64,000 bases of DNA from NCBI RefSeq assembly GCF_003254395.2, contig NC_037644.1, positions 14,012,586 to 14,076,585 of the forward strand. Reading direction: 5' to 3'. The notes below the pieces were generated by a model, which was not told the origin of the DNA, did not search any database, and saw nothing but the letters and a program-made list of their open reading frames with translations. Position numbers and translations under genes: made by a program. This document shows, piece by piece, positions 50,862 to 60,935 of the stretch. The DNA comes from Apis mellifera. Lineage: Eukaryota > Arthropoda > Insecta > Hymenoptera > Apidae. The first letter of the stretch is position 1, and each line of letters opens with the position of its first letter.

Positions 50862-52257
50862 TGCACACGTGTGTCTCCTCGTGTCATCCGCGGACATTGT
50901 GACGCGCGCGTGCCTTCCTGTTCCCGCTTCACTCCCGATTTCCCGCTCCGACCAACATTCGCAGCTCACGTACGAGAATGGAGCTAAAATTTTTATCGAA
51001 ACCTTCTTTGTCGGGCTGCTTGCCTCGCCAACGTCCGATTTATCCATCATTTATTGCGAGTCTGATGTGTTGCCATGATGGATACGATTTCGTGCTGAAA
51101 CGCGCGAGTGAATCGTTCGATTAAACGCTGGGCGTAATAATCTAGATCCGGAAAAGATCGTTTCCAAGCGACATAGGCTGTGTTATCGAGAGAGGTTACG
51201 TTCGACTCCTTCCATCAAGCGTTGAAACGATAAAGTTCAACGTCTTACCCTATCGTACGCAATTCCGAAATAACCTCGAATTTCTGAGTCAATGAGAGAT
51301 AGATCCACGGAAAATCGTTCGATAATATTATTAGATTAGAGAGACGGATTAGGAAATCGTCATCACGATGTATCCATTTCGAGAAACGCGAGCATACGCG
51401 TGGTGCAAAGCGTCTCGTGGTCGGCCTGACAGTGACCTCGTTGTTGTCCATCGTTGACGAGCCGCTCAACTATCGAATAAAAGAAACGTGTAAACGAGTG
51501 TTATCGTCACTAGTACGGTATCGGCGCACTTGCAACCCCTTTCGACGACACGGCGAGCAGCGAAGCCATGCACTCTCGGATCTAGTTAGCGAGCGTCTCT
51601 CGAGGGCTTAGCCGTTCTGGAACGCGTTGCGCGACAACGCGACAACCTAATCCGCGGTATACGTACACGAATAAATTAGCCAACGATTACGCGCCGATCT
51701 GTCGTTCGCGATGATAGTCGACGATAATCGAGGATCGATGAGACGACGAAATTTCTTTGTTTCCCGTCAAAATTTACCAACGTACGCAATATTCGTTACG
51801 TATTCGAGTATTCGTGTCGTTCCTATCAAGAAAGAAAGAAGGAAAATACGCGAAACGATTATTCGCGAATGATTCACCACGGTTCGAACACGCGTTTGAA
51901 ATTTCTCTTTTCGAAATTCGATTACGACGGCGTCGATCGTTTCCTTGCGCGACGCGATATCACGGGTGAGCAAGCGGTATGCGCGTGTACACGCCAGCCT
52001 CGTTGCTCGCCGATTTTTTCCCCCCCTCGTCGCCGTTCCGAGTCCGGCCGATCCGTGTGCGCGCACGAGACACGCGCCGTCGCCACGCGGAATAAATTAT
52101 ACGCGTTTAAAACCTGTATCGTGGCGTAATTCCTGGCTAAAGCTAAAATTATCTCTTTCTCTCGTGTTCTCTCCCTTTCTCGCGGTGGACGTTGGCAAAA
52201 ACAAACGTTTCTTGCGCGAGCAACCGGGTATATCGAGCTGCCGTCAAGTGCTCGAGA

Positions 52258-52289
52258 GCCGCTCGGGGCTGACGTCATCCCCGAGCGGC
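52258..52289. promoter_or_regulatory. Inverted repeat with a consensus CRE at its centre
   Basis: An 11-base arm, GCCGCTCGGGG (52258-52268), is perfectly complemented by CCCCGAGCGGC (52279-52289). The ten-base centre contains TGACGTCA (52270-52277), the full palindromic cAMP-response element bound by CREB/ATF-type bZIP dimers. The whole unit is palindromic except for one base pair flanking the core. A TTTATAAT sequence lies about 30 bases downstream (near 52321). Either a bZIP-bound regulatory site or a cruciform-forming sequence would explain it; no adjacent exon was identified. Confidence 0.5.
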
Positions 52290-55036
52290 CAACATAGTAT
52301 ATTCGCGTCGATCGAACCAGCTTTATAATCGTTTGATTAATAAAATCCCCGGCCAAACAGCGAGTTCACGGACACCCACGTTGAATTCGGTTTAAAGCCA
52401 AATATCCTATATCGTCGTACATCGATTTGCGAGATACCAATGTTTTTCCCATAAAAAAAAAAATCAATCTTTTCGTCGCTTCGTTCCAATTCTTCCTTTG
52501 TAAACATCCTCCATTCATTTACGATTCGATCTCGCCTTATTCCGAATCCCGTTCTCGGGCAATTTTTCTTTTTTTTTTCCAAGATAATCGCACGAGATAA
52601 TCGGTAACGCGATAAAGTATCGTTGCTCGGTAACGAAACGAGAAGAGGAAAAGGGAAAAAAAAAAACGATCGAGTAACGAGTGCAAATTGAAAGTTCAAT
52701 TTTCGCGAAATTAGCCAAGATGTTAAATGGAGGGACGGCGTGGATTCAAACGACCGGACGCGCTTCCAGAGTTGCGAATCTGGTTTTTCCTCTCTCCCGA
52801 CAGGACGTATTAGCAACCGTCAGCAATTACGCGAGTCCTCGTAACGCGGATCGGCGCGAATGCCTCCTCTCTCTCTCGTCTCGTCGAGAGTAAATCGGCG
52901 AGGAGTCAATGGCCCCGGCCGCGGCACGTTCGTAAACTTGAGGCGAAAAGTGGCGGTCGCGGGCGACGATACCGGCACCACGCTTCGAAAGATAAACGCG
53001 CGAATCTTACGAGCGTTTATGCTCGCTCAACACACGCCGGGATTTAAACGAATGCAAATTTCCCGGACGTCCCGCTATCGTTCGTTTCTGCAAAACGTGT
53101 CCCGCGAATCTCGCTCATAATTAGAGGATTAACTTTCCCCCTCCCACTTCTCGTTCGAATGGAATGTCTTCCGCGTGTATTTCGCACACGCACGCGCGTA
53201 CCTTTCCTTTCCCTCATCCTGTGATAAATAAATCTCGATATTCGTTTTTCACGGATTATCACGCGACATCTCCTTATTCTCCTTAGACTTCATACCCTCT
53301 CTTCCTCTCTCAAACTCGCGCACACTATTGAGATAATATAAAAAATGAAATTTAACATCGTGGAAAAACAATTGCTAAGATTACTACAGTCTCGATGTAC
53401 AACAAGTGAATAATCTTTCACGAGATTCGAATGGACGGACAAAAGAGAAAGAAGGAGAAGGGGGAAGGAGAGGGCGGGGGAAAAGAAAAAAATAGGCAGC
53501 TGTAAATAAGAGAAACGAAAGAGCACGAAAGCAACTGTTCATGCAAATGGGCGCAGATACGAGAGAGAACACGGGGTCCTGGCCGGTGGTTCACGGTATC
53601 GGCGTATCATCGTTATTTGTACATGGTCGCGTTCGGCCGACACAATCGCGCCCGTACCGTTATTTAACATTATACGGAACGATCGTTGAAAGAGTGGAGA
53701 GCGGCGATACATCGGGCAGAATCACCTACACGTCCACGTCCCAAATGCATGTCAGAAGCGCGAGCGTCACGTTATCGGTCATATCCATCTGGGTTGTAGG
53801 ACACGGACGATTCCCGTGTCGATTCTCGTTACGTTCCGCTCGCCCGCCACGCGCTTCGAACGCGAGAAGGATCCGTCCGTCCACGCTGTCGGGTCACAGC
53901 GTGGATCGATCTCACGGTCACATCCCCGCATTTCTCCTGCCGCGGCGCTCGCTCGTCGCGACGTCCAACCGTCGTGTGACACACGGTGGACGTAAATATG
54001 GCGGCCAAGAATGTAGCCTGGAGAAGCGTGATTCCGGTACGGCGAGCTCGGAACGGTACGTCGCCTGATAGATCGGACCAATTTTATATCTGTTTTCGCG
54101 TGACGTGGCGCGTTTCAAAAGAATCGATTTTGCTTCTCCAATAATCTCCCTCGCGAACGATCATCGGATGGAAATTTAGAAATTTTCCCCCTTAATTGCT
54201 TCTAAGTAAAGTACGAATCTTAGATTCATCGATGCGATGTGTATTTTATTACGAATCGACTTGTTTCTTCTTCGAGAAAGAAGTTTTAGATTGACGGGAT
54301 GCCGATATTCGATTACGACCGGTTACTTTATGACATTCGTCGATTCGTACATCGTTGATGTTCAATGCCGTGGTATCATTGTCCGGATAACTGGTCAGCG
54401 GACATTCCAATTTATCGAATCGCAGAGGGGACGAACCTCCAACAGCTGGGTTGCCTCGATGGTTGCCGGAATATACGCGCTTACGAAACCGAAAAATACA
54501 TCGATCTTACTCCTTCGTTAATTCCTTCGATTCGAGCATTGATCATTCCTTGATGATTAATATTTTTTCCTTTAAAACTTGCTCGCGTTAATAGTTGATT
54601 ATTCATATTAACATCTATTTCGCACGGTTTTAAGAAATTGGTCAACATACTCGATTTAGTAGGAAAATTGATTTAACACGTATGTAACGAAGATCGAATC
54701 CGCAGAGACAAAACGGACCCAGTTGGATGGTGACATTTCAAATTCACCTTGATTCCTCGTCTCTCTTTCTCTCCTCATCTTTTTCTCTAAGAGAAAAAAG
54801 ATCGCGTGGCTATCGGGGTGGCTCCTACCGATCGTTGTTGAGCGATTACGTAAGTGCCGCGAATACGAATGGAACAGCTTCCAAGGCCGGTCCCGGAGAA
54901 ACACGATCGTTAAACCTTCCAAGGTGGTATTTTGTGTGCCAGCCTGTCCGGTTGGCCTCTGATCCTGCGGTGCTTCCAACGAAAGTTAATACTCCAACGC
55001 GCCTATCTTCGTGAGAATGCTCGATCAATGAATGCA
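52290..55036. other. No supported gene
   Basis: Several frames of 60-175 codons occur on both strands in the CpG-rich part (52.8-54.1 kb), overlapping each other and lacking splice or family support. An ATGGCGGCC sequence, the Pho/YY1-like core, recurs near 53998. Frames at 54656-55037 on both strands are equally open and I cannot choose between them. Confidence 0.4.
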
Positions 55037-55721
55037 TTTAATTTTCATTCTCGCGCCAAGTTTCTCTTTTCCCTTCTCGATTATATTTTTCAATAGACGT
55101 AATAATTCCATTCCGAATTATTATCTTTGATAATTTCTCATCTTTTTTCAATCATCGATATATCGCACGATCCATTTCTTTATGTAATTTTTATTTCATG
55201 CGATTGTCTTCCTCTTTTCAAATCAATTTCTCGAATCTCGATCATTCAAAGATCGCTAATTAAACTATATACGATTACTCGTCGATAACGATTCGATTTG
55301 TTCGTCGATTCCAATTTCACGAGTAAACCGACGACGAGAAAAAACAGAACGGATCGGATTTCGTGTTTTGAAATATCAATCTCAAGAAAGATCGAAATAT
55401 TTCTTATACCATCTATCGTATTATCGATTAAAGTATGTACATTAAATTAAATCACTCAAAAAGTAATAAAAATATAAAAAAGAAAAAATTTATGCTTGCA
55501 ATTTTAAAAATTTGAAATGTTATCCATGATTTATATCTAAATTTTCTACTATGAAAAATATAAATGCATTCGCAGTCAATTAACCCACATTATTTTTTAT
55601 AAAATATATAAATATATTGTATATATGTATATTTATTCGACGTTTTTCAAATATCTATGTTAAATATATTCTAATTAAAATTATCGAATGATCGAAAAAA
55701 ACTTAAATACATGCAACTCAC

Positions 55722-55783
55722 CATTAGATGCGAAGAATATTCCTGTCGATGTTGTCATGATCCATTCAGGAAATGTAAAATAT
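55722..55783 (-). CDS. Candidate minus-strand exon (62 bases)
   Basis: On the minus strand a pyrimidine-rich tract ending ttacag precedes this segment, and a consensus donor (gtgagttg) follows AATG. Only one frame is open, reading YFTFPEWIM then TTSTGIFFASN. It could be internal, needing two bases from the previous exon, or a first coding exon starting at the internal ATG (MTTSTGIFF). The junctions are good but no matching exon was confirmed, and the frame does not fit directly to the candidate exon ending at 56570. No family recognised. Confidence 0.3.
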
Positions 55784-56466
55784 CTGTAACGGAAAATACA
55801 ACTTTTTACAATTCATAAATATGATGATAAAAAATGAAATTATAATTAATAAAGTACAAAAATAATAAAAATTGAAATTTTCGAATTAAAATTTAAATAG
55901 AAAAAAAGATTAATTATTCTTGGCTTGATATATGATCATCCTTTTGACGGAAATATTGATTTTAGTCTGTGCTGAAAACAAATATCAAAAATAAAAAACT
56001 AAATAAGAAACTACTGACATCTTTGTATTATAATTGAATAGAGTACTGATTCTAATTTCGCAGATATCCTAAATTACAAAAAAATATTATTAGAAATATA
56101 TTATGAAGCAAATTATAACAATTAATAAATTAATTTTCTTATTTCTTATTTCTATTTTTCTTATTTTTTCGATACACATATTTTAAAAAACTTTTTTTAT
56201 TTTTCATTCAAAATGTAAATAGTAATTATGATATTCATATTGAAAATTCTTTTTTCCGTATAATTTCAGCGATCAACTATATATCTATATAAAAAAAGTT
56301 TTTAAAATAAATATACAAAATATATAATATTAAACTAATGATGTTAAAATAAAATAAAAATAATCGAAATCAAATCCTATTTTATAAAATGAGTTAATAA
56401 CGAGTAACTTTAATAATCAAATAGGATAAAAAAATATTATTCTTGAAAGAATTATCAATTATAATA

Positions 56467-56502
56467 ATGTTCAATCAAATGTTCAATCAAATGTTCGAAC
56501 AA
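56467..56502. repeat. Three tandem copies of a 12-base unit
   Basis: The unit ATGTTCAATCAA appears twice exactly and a third time with two changes. It lies in very AT-rich non-coding DNA. Confidence 0.85.
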
Positions 56503-56569
56503 ATGATAATACAAAAAGATAATATTAAATAATAATAAATAAAAACGTATTGTATAATATGTAACTTAC

Positions 56570-56618
56570 GCATAATACAAACGTTTAACCGTCGCAAATT
56601 TCGAAAACGAAATGACAT
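56570..56618 (-). CDS. Candidate minus-strand first coding exon with strong donor
   Basis: An ATG at 56618 on the minus strand (G at -3, in-frame TAA a little upstream) opens 16 codons, MSFRFRNLRRLNVCIM, plus one base, ending at a consensus donor (ATGC, then gtaagtta). The peptide is basic and hydrophobic without acidic residues, which resembles a mitochondrial presequence. Its phase 1 end does not fit the exon at 55722-55783 directly, so either another exon lies between or this ATG is in a 5' UTR and not used. Confidence 0.28.
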
Positions 56619-56651
56619 TCCACGATTCAACGTATCGAATTACAAATTGGA

Positions 56652-56882
56652 GTGGGAGAACAGTCAACGATACGAAGCAAGTCGAGCGTGGCACGAACCA
56701 ACGCCAACCGTCAATTTCTCGAAAAAGCTACGAGAAATGTTTTCAGTTCCTTGGACTTTGAGTGTAAAATCAAAACAAATGTAGAAATAATAACGCATAA
56801 GTTAGAACGTATGAATAACGTATTTAGGAAAGAAATGTACGTATATGAAAATATATATATGAAATACGATACATGTGAATAG
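56652..56882 (+). CDS. Plus-strand ORF, possible terminal exon
   Basis: The frame is open from an in-frame TGA just upstream to TAG at 56880-56882 and is followed by AATAAA at 56962-56967. The encoded stretch (for example NRQFLEKATRNVFSSLDFE) is helix-like and uses ordinary codons. No in-frame ATG opens the frame early, and the upstream sequence has no good acceptor, so the start is unknown. It conflicts with a minus-strand promoter at the same place. It may be a real 3' exon or a chance frame. Confidence 0.22.
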   Translation: MGEQSTIRSKSSVARTNANRQFLEKATRNVFSSLDFECKIKTNVEIITHKLERMNNVFRKEMYVYENIYMKYDTCE

Positions 56883-56953
56883 ATTGTATTAATCCAGCTA
56901 CTTTTACATCGAGTACGTAAAAAGAGATAAAGAAAACTTATAGTAATTATGTT

Positions 56954-56967
56954 TTTATTACAATAAA
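56954..56967. terminator. Poly(A) signals for both strands in one short sequence
   Basis: AATAAA is present on the minus strand (56954-56959) and again on the plus strand (56962-56967), giving the near-palindrome TTTATTACAATAAA. It lies 80 bases after a plus-strand stop (56882) and 44 bases after a minus-strand stop (57003). This is the layout expected between two convergent genes. In AT-rich DNA such hexamers also arise by chance. Confidence 0.35.
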
Positions 56968-57002
56968 TAAAATTTTACCATATTTGTGTCAAAGTTGTCG
57001 AA

Positions 57003-57095
57003 TTATCTCTCAATTGCCATGGTATGCGTAGAAACTACACTTTCAAAGCCATCTTGCTTACGATGAAATGATAATTTCCCACAAAGATGTTCATT
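57003..57095 (-). CDS. Candidate minus-strand terminal exon
   Basis: On the minus strand an acceptor (attattataccag) is followed by an open frame of 30 codons, NEHLCGKLSFHRKQDGF to HTMAIER, ending at TAA (57003-57005) with AATAAA 44 bases further on. A higher-GC segment upstream (about 57220-57290) could supply an exon ending GAA, then gtgcgt, and would join in phase 0, but that upstream frame lacks an ATG. I do not recognise the product. Coding status is uncertain. Confidence 0.28.
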   Translation of the reverse strand, partial: NEHLCGKLSFHRKQDGFESVVSTHTMAIER

Positions 57096-57205
57096 CTGGT
57101 ATAATAATGATTAAACAAACATGTATTATTAAAACAAGTTTTAATAATGTATAATGTATGCTTAATAACCGTAATATAATATAAATTTTAAGTAATTACG
57201 CACTT

Positions 57206-57330
57206 CAGCCGGTGAAACGTGACCTATCACCACGATTTTCAACTGTAGACTGATGACATGCGCACTATGATGCGCACTGATTCGTCTCGGTGTTAGACCC
57301 TAGCTATTTTCTGATTGGCTAAAGCGGTAT
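57206..57330 (-). promoter_or_regulatory. Possible minus-strand promoter with CCAAT box
   Basis: In an otherwise AT-rich block this segment is GC- and CpG-richer and contains, on the minus strand, GCCAATC (57313-57319) followed by two TGCGCA elements (near 57262 and 57272). It lies just upstream of the candidate minus-strand exon at 57003-57095. The arrangement suits a compact promoter and short 5' exon, but no transcription evidence is available from sequence. Confidence 0.25.
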
Positions 57331-57851
57331 AGTTCTTTCTTTTATTCGTGCAAAAATTAAAGTAAAATATATCATAGTTTAACTGTAGATTTTTATAGAC
57401 CGATTTATTGCAAAAATATTTTCATTAAAAATATTATAGAACAGATTGTTACAATCGATTTAATATAAAAATTATTCAAATCAGAAAGATTTAAATAATA
57501 GTGAAAAATAATTGATATAACTAAAAATTTGATCAAATCTGAAAAAAAATTTTTTAAAAGATATTTATTCATTTATTTATTATTCTTCTCACGAATAAAA
57601 GAAAAAAATAAAATCCAGTAAAGTTGCATTAATTGCTTTGAAAATAATAATTTGTTTATAGGTTAAGGATGCAATAACTGCAAAAAGTTAAGATTCATTG
57701 TTATTCAAAATTACCAATCAACTGTCTCATACCACTTATCCAAGTCTATGTGTCTAGACTATACGAGAATGATTAAATCGATAAATATAGATTTCTTTTC
57801 TTTGTTATAAAATATTTTAATTTTTGTTTTATATAATTTTATATAACAAAA

Positions 57852-58003
57852 TTAAGTTTTAATTCCAACCATTATTAATAGAACTATAATTGTTCCTATA
57901 TGTTGAATTAATAAATGAAAATGAGCAAAATCGTTAAGAATTTCACAAAACACACGCGTAATCTCGTTCCCTCGCGAAGAGAATCTCTCGATGCGTGGAT
58001 TAT
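57852..58003 (-). CDS. Candidate minus-strand terminal exon with a hydrophobic tail
   Basis: A strong minus-strand acceptor (cctattcttccag) precedes a frame of about 50 codons that needs one base from a previous exon and ends at TAA. It reads NPRIERFSSRGNEITRV, then continues into HIGTIIVLLIMVGIKT, a hydrophobic C-terminus like a tail anchor or transmembrane segment. The opposite strand of the same island is also open (next entry), so only one of the two, or neither, is likely to be coding. Confidence 0.22.
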
Positions 58004-58130
58004 CTGGAAGAATAGGCGGATGTACGATATGCATATCTCATTATTGAGAAAAGGGAAAGTGGTGGCAAAATGGAGACGTCGCGGTCGCGGTCGGAATAAA
58101 GATCTTAAGTCCGCTCGAATTTATTCTTGA
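57915..58130 (+). CDS. Small basic ORF, 71 codons, possible gene
   Basis: The frame starts at ATG 57915 (second ATG two codons later), coincides closely with an island of higher GC in AT-rich flanks, ends at TGA 58128-58130 and is followed within 60 bases by AATAAA. The product (MKMSKIVKNF at the start, KWRRRGRGRNKDLK near the end) is highly basic. No family recognised. The match of the ORF to the GC island and to a poly(A) signal is its main support; the competing minus-strand exon is its main problem. Confidence 0.28.
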   Translation: MKMSKIVKNFTKHTRNLVPSRRESLDAWIIWKNRRMYDMHISLLRKGKVVAKWRRRGRGRNKDLKSARIYS

Positions 58131-59049
58131 AAAATTCATTACATTCGTAACTTTCTTCTAGTAGATAAAATTCTGAAAATAAAAAATATTTAAATTAATT
58201 TAAACTTCTTATATAAATAAATAAATTTAATAAATGTACTAATTTTTATAAATATTCGGAATTTTCTACCAAATGAATTCTATTTTTAACGGATGAAGAA
58301 CGGATGTTGAAACTCGTTCACTTTCACGAAATTTAGTAACTTCGATCAGATGACTTTAATTTCTGTCAAACGTATTACGTTCAACAATCATTTTTATACT
58401 CGATATTTTACTTAACTCGCGCCACTTCAATTTTTTTATATAACGATTTATATTATATAATAAACACGATACGAAAACGAAGTGTGAAAATGACGATTAC
58501 GTTCGAGCAGAGCTGGAACATAACTGCGTTATAATAAGTCTAATGAAAAGGAGTTGACACAGGAAACTGTGAATTGTCAGAACTGGCCTTATCCTCGCAA
58601 CATTGTAACTAGTTCTCTCCTCGTTGAGAAATGCAAAACCAAGATTACAAACTTCTCACAAATTTTATCTTCCTCGTTATTAAACTTATTAACTTAATAG
58701 AAAAATTCACTTATATATATAACTTATATATATAAAGAAAGATTTAAAAATTATAATCGTATAATATCGGGAAACACGTAACGATCGCATAAATGGATAC
58801 AGTTTTAAACGAAATTTTCGAATCAATACGTTAAAGTCATAATTGGAATTAAAAAGAGGCATATCTTAAAAATATTAATATTCATATTGACAACATGTGG
58901 TTAATCGTGTCATACGTGATAGTAATTGTATTGTTACTTTTCCAATAGATTTCGATACAAAAAATCTAAAGATAATCTAAAGATACGGTTAAATCGTATA
59001 GAGTCGATATCACAAGCTAATCACCATCGTTCGAATATTTTTGTAAGCC

Positions 59050-59820
59050 TTTTTTATCTCAATTTTGAATATTTTATAAGTACGTACGAAAATTATCGGA
59101 CTCGGTCCAAATTTTACATATATTATCCTCGCGTACGTGTTTTATAGCAGTCATAAAATTATCTTCAAAACGCAAATCTAACATGGATATTTTTATGGTT
59201 TTAGAGCATCGATATACTTTCGTATGCCACAAGTGTATATTCATCGGACCCGATGATATCGTGGCACGCACTATAATTTATTCAAGCGCATAGAAATATC
59301 GCTTAGGTTTCTCCGCCGTGTTGCAATCTTAGAAATACCTGCTTTCATCCCCATAATTATCGTCGATGCAACCTCTCTCCCCAAACGTCTTTCGACTCGT
59401 AGCAATGTATTCATGTACGCGACGCGTGCACAAGTTCTTTGATGCGTCATCAACTTCGAAGGGGGGACTACCAACGACTAACGCGCGAAGACAAATGAAG
59501 CTTTCCATTCTGTAAATGGCGGCAAGTGGTTCGAAGAGGCGGTCATTAGATGACTTTGTTCAACGGCAAGGTTACATCGAATGAAAATTACACCCTTGTT
59601 CCATCGATTCAACGATTTTACATGGTCATGGACGATGATCGGATCCGGCCGTTTAAAACAATTTCGAAACGGAGTACGGAGCAAAATTTATTTATTGAGA
59701 CAACTTGTACGCGTATCGAACTATTACGATAAATTACATCGTCTCGCCAGGACAAAGGAAGAGCGTGGCAGGTACGCATCGGTGTCAAGAATTCGATCCA
59801 AGGTTTAATGCGTTTATCGA
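59050..59820. other. Higher-GC island with broken frames on both strands
   Basis: Minus-strand frames at 59478-59684 and 59271-59474 are in the same register and separated only by a stop, and a third frame, 59074-59271, follows in another register. Plus-strand frames also occur. Broken adjacent frames in a GC island could mark a decayed gene or mobile element, but I see no transposase signature, terminal repeats or target duplication, so its nature is open. Confidence 0.25.
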
Positions 59821-60822
59821 TTGATTCGCCATCAAGATTTCATTACGGAGTTCGTTCCACTAAAGCGGAAAAAAGAAAAAAAAATAATAATAATAAATAA
59901 CCCATTCCGATGATTATAATGGTTTAAAATTTAAATATACCTTTACGATCTATAAATTATTTCGTCTCTTAAAAGGCATCAATCCCTTTCCCACGTTCTT
60001 TTAATAGCAATAAGAACCCGCGCCAATATTTTACAAGCATGTTTTTCTTTTGCGCATCGAATCGAAGATACGTAAAATTGATCGTCGGAGAACAAGAAGT
60101 ATTTTCGTACCAAGATCGAAGAAAAGATTAATCCAATTGTCAAAGAATATTTGTCTCTCGATAAATCGAAATCAAAGTATAATATAAATAATATATGAAG
60201 ATATTTTTGCGCCCCGATATATATATTTCCAAGTATAAATGTCTCGATTACATTTCTTTCGTAATTCGATACTTTTTCTCAATTTTCACCGGCAAAAAAA
60301 TAACACTTGGAATGGAAGAATAAAATGTTACCTTTACAAAAACTCGAAAAGCGAAACAAAAAACGATACCATCCTTTATATCTCGTGATTCATTCGCGAC
60401 GCATTAAAACACTTAAGAGCAACGTTCTAAATTGGCTTGCACGCGTGCGCGTAGGGTTTTGTGAAGCAGGTACGTATCCCCGCGTAGAAATGGTAAGCCG
60501 CACAGCAACCAGTTTCGTCAAACGTTCTCTCCCGAGTTTATCTTTGATTCGCGGTTGAGACAATGACCTCGCGATCCAAATTGCGAAACGGCTTTCAAAG
60601 TAATCGGTGCAGCGCAAGGGGTTTCCTTTCATCTTGGACGATCGGTGTTTAAACGTTAAGTAGAACGAAAGTTTGTAAAATCGTTCTCGGAATAATTTAC
60701 CTTTTCCAATCAAAGTGTTTCAAATAGCGTCCCAATTAAATCGCGCTTGTTAAACATATCGCATCGCGTCCTTCGTAACAGCTAAATATATTCAATACAT
60801 TTCCATGGCCGATCGTTCTTGC

Positions 60823-60935
60823 AATTATTCTTACTCTCTATTTATTAAATTCGATCGAATTTCTCAATTCTCGTTTAATTATTCTTACGGCACTCTCTAT
60901 TTATTAAATTCGATCGAATTTCTCAACGCTCGTTT
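60823..60935. repeat. Imperfect tandem duplication, units of 54 and 59 bases
   Basis: The first unit (60823-60876) and the second (60877-60935) both run from AATTATTCTTAC through TTATTAAATTCGATCGAATT to TCGTTT, differing by a five-base insertion and two changes. Each contains the palindrome AATTCGATCGAATT. It is a recent local duplication in non-coding DNA. Confidence 0.9.

Larger units (their letters stand above)
36500..52257. other. No supported gene; long non-coding stretch
   Basis: Over this stretch I see only short chance frames, A/T homopolymers (around 36976-36993 and 39104-39120), TA repeats (37742-37760), a CT repeat (about 38480-38498), a CTT repeat (46766-46800), an alternating CG tract (50843-50861) and GA repeats (50391-50430). 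Composition drifts towards AT between about 39.2 and 46.5 kb. A 44-codon ORF at 42283-42417 with a good start context is described under findings. The region fits a long intron or intergenic DNA. Confidence 0.5.
55037..60300. other. Very AT-rich block with small higher-GC islands
   Basis: Composition changes abruptly to strongly AT-rich, with poly-A/T and TA runs. Inside it, short segments near 55.73, 56.57-56.76, 57.0-57.33, 57.9-58.13 and 59.2-59.8 kb are clearly richer in GC and CpG and carry the splice-like and ORF signals listed separately. In bee genomes many genes lie in AT-rich domains, so small genes here are plausible. I saw no transposase motif or terminal inverted repeats. Confidence 0.55.

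Noticed and set aside
55722..56010. PET100-like reading of minus-strand segments
   Set aside because: A short RMIIY and FP resemblance appears in pieces, but the pieces do not join in frame and the remaining residues do not match.
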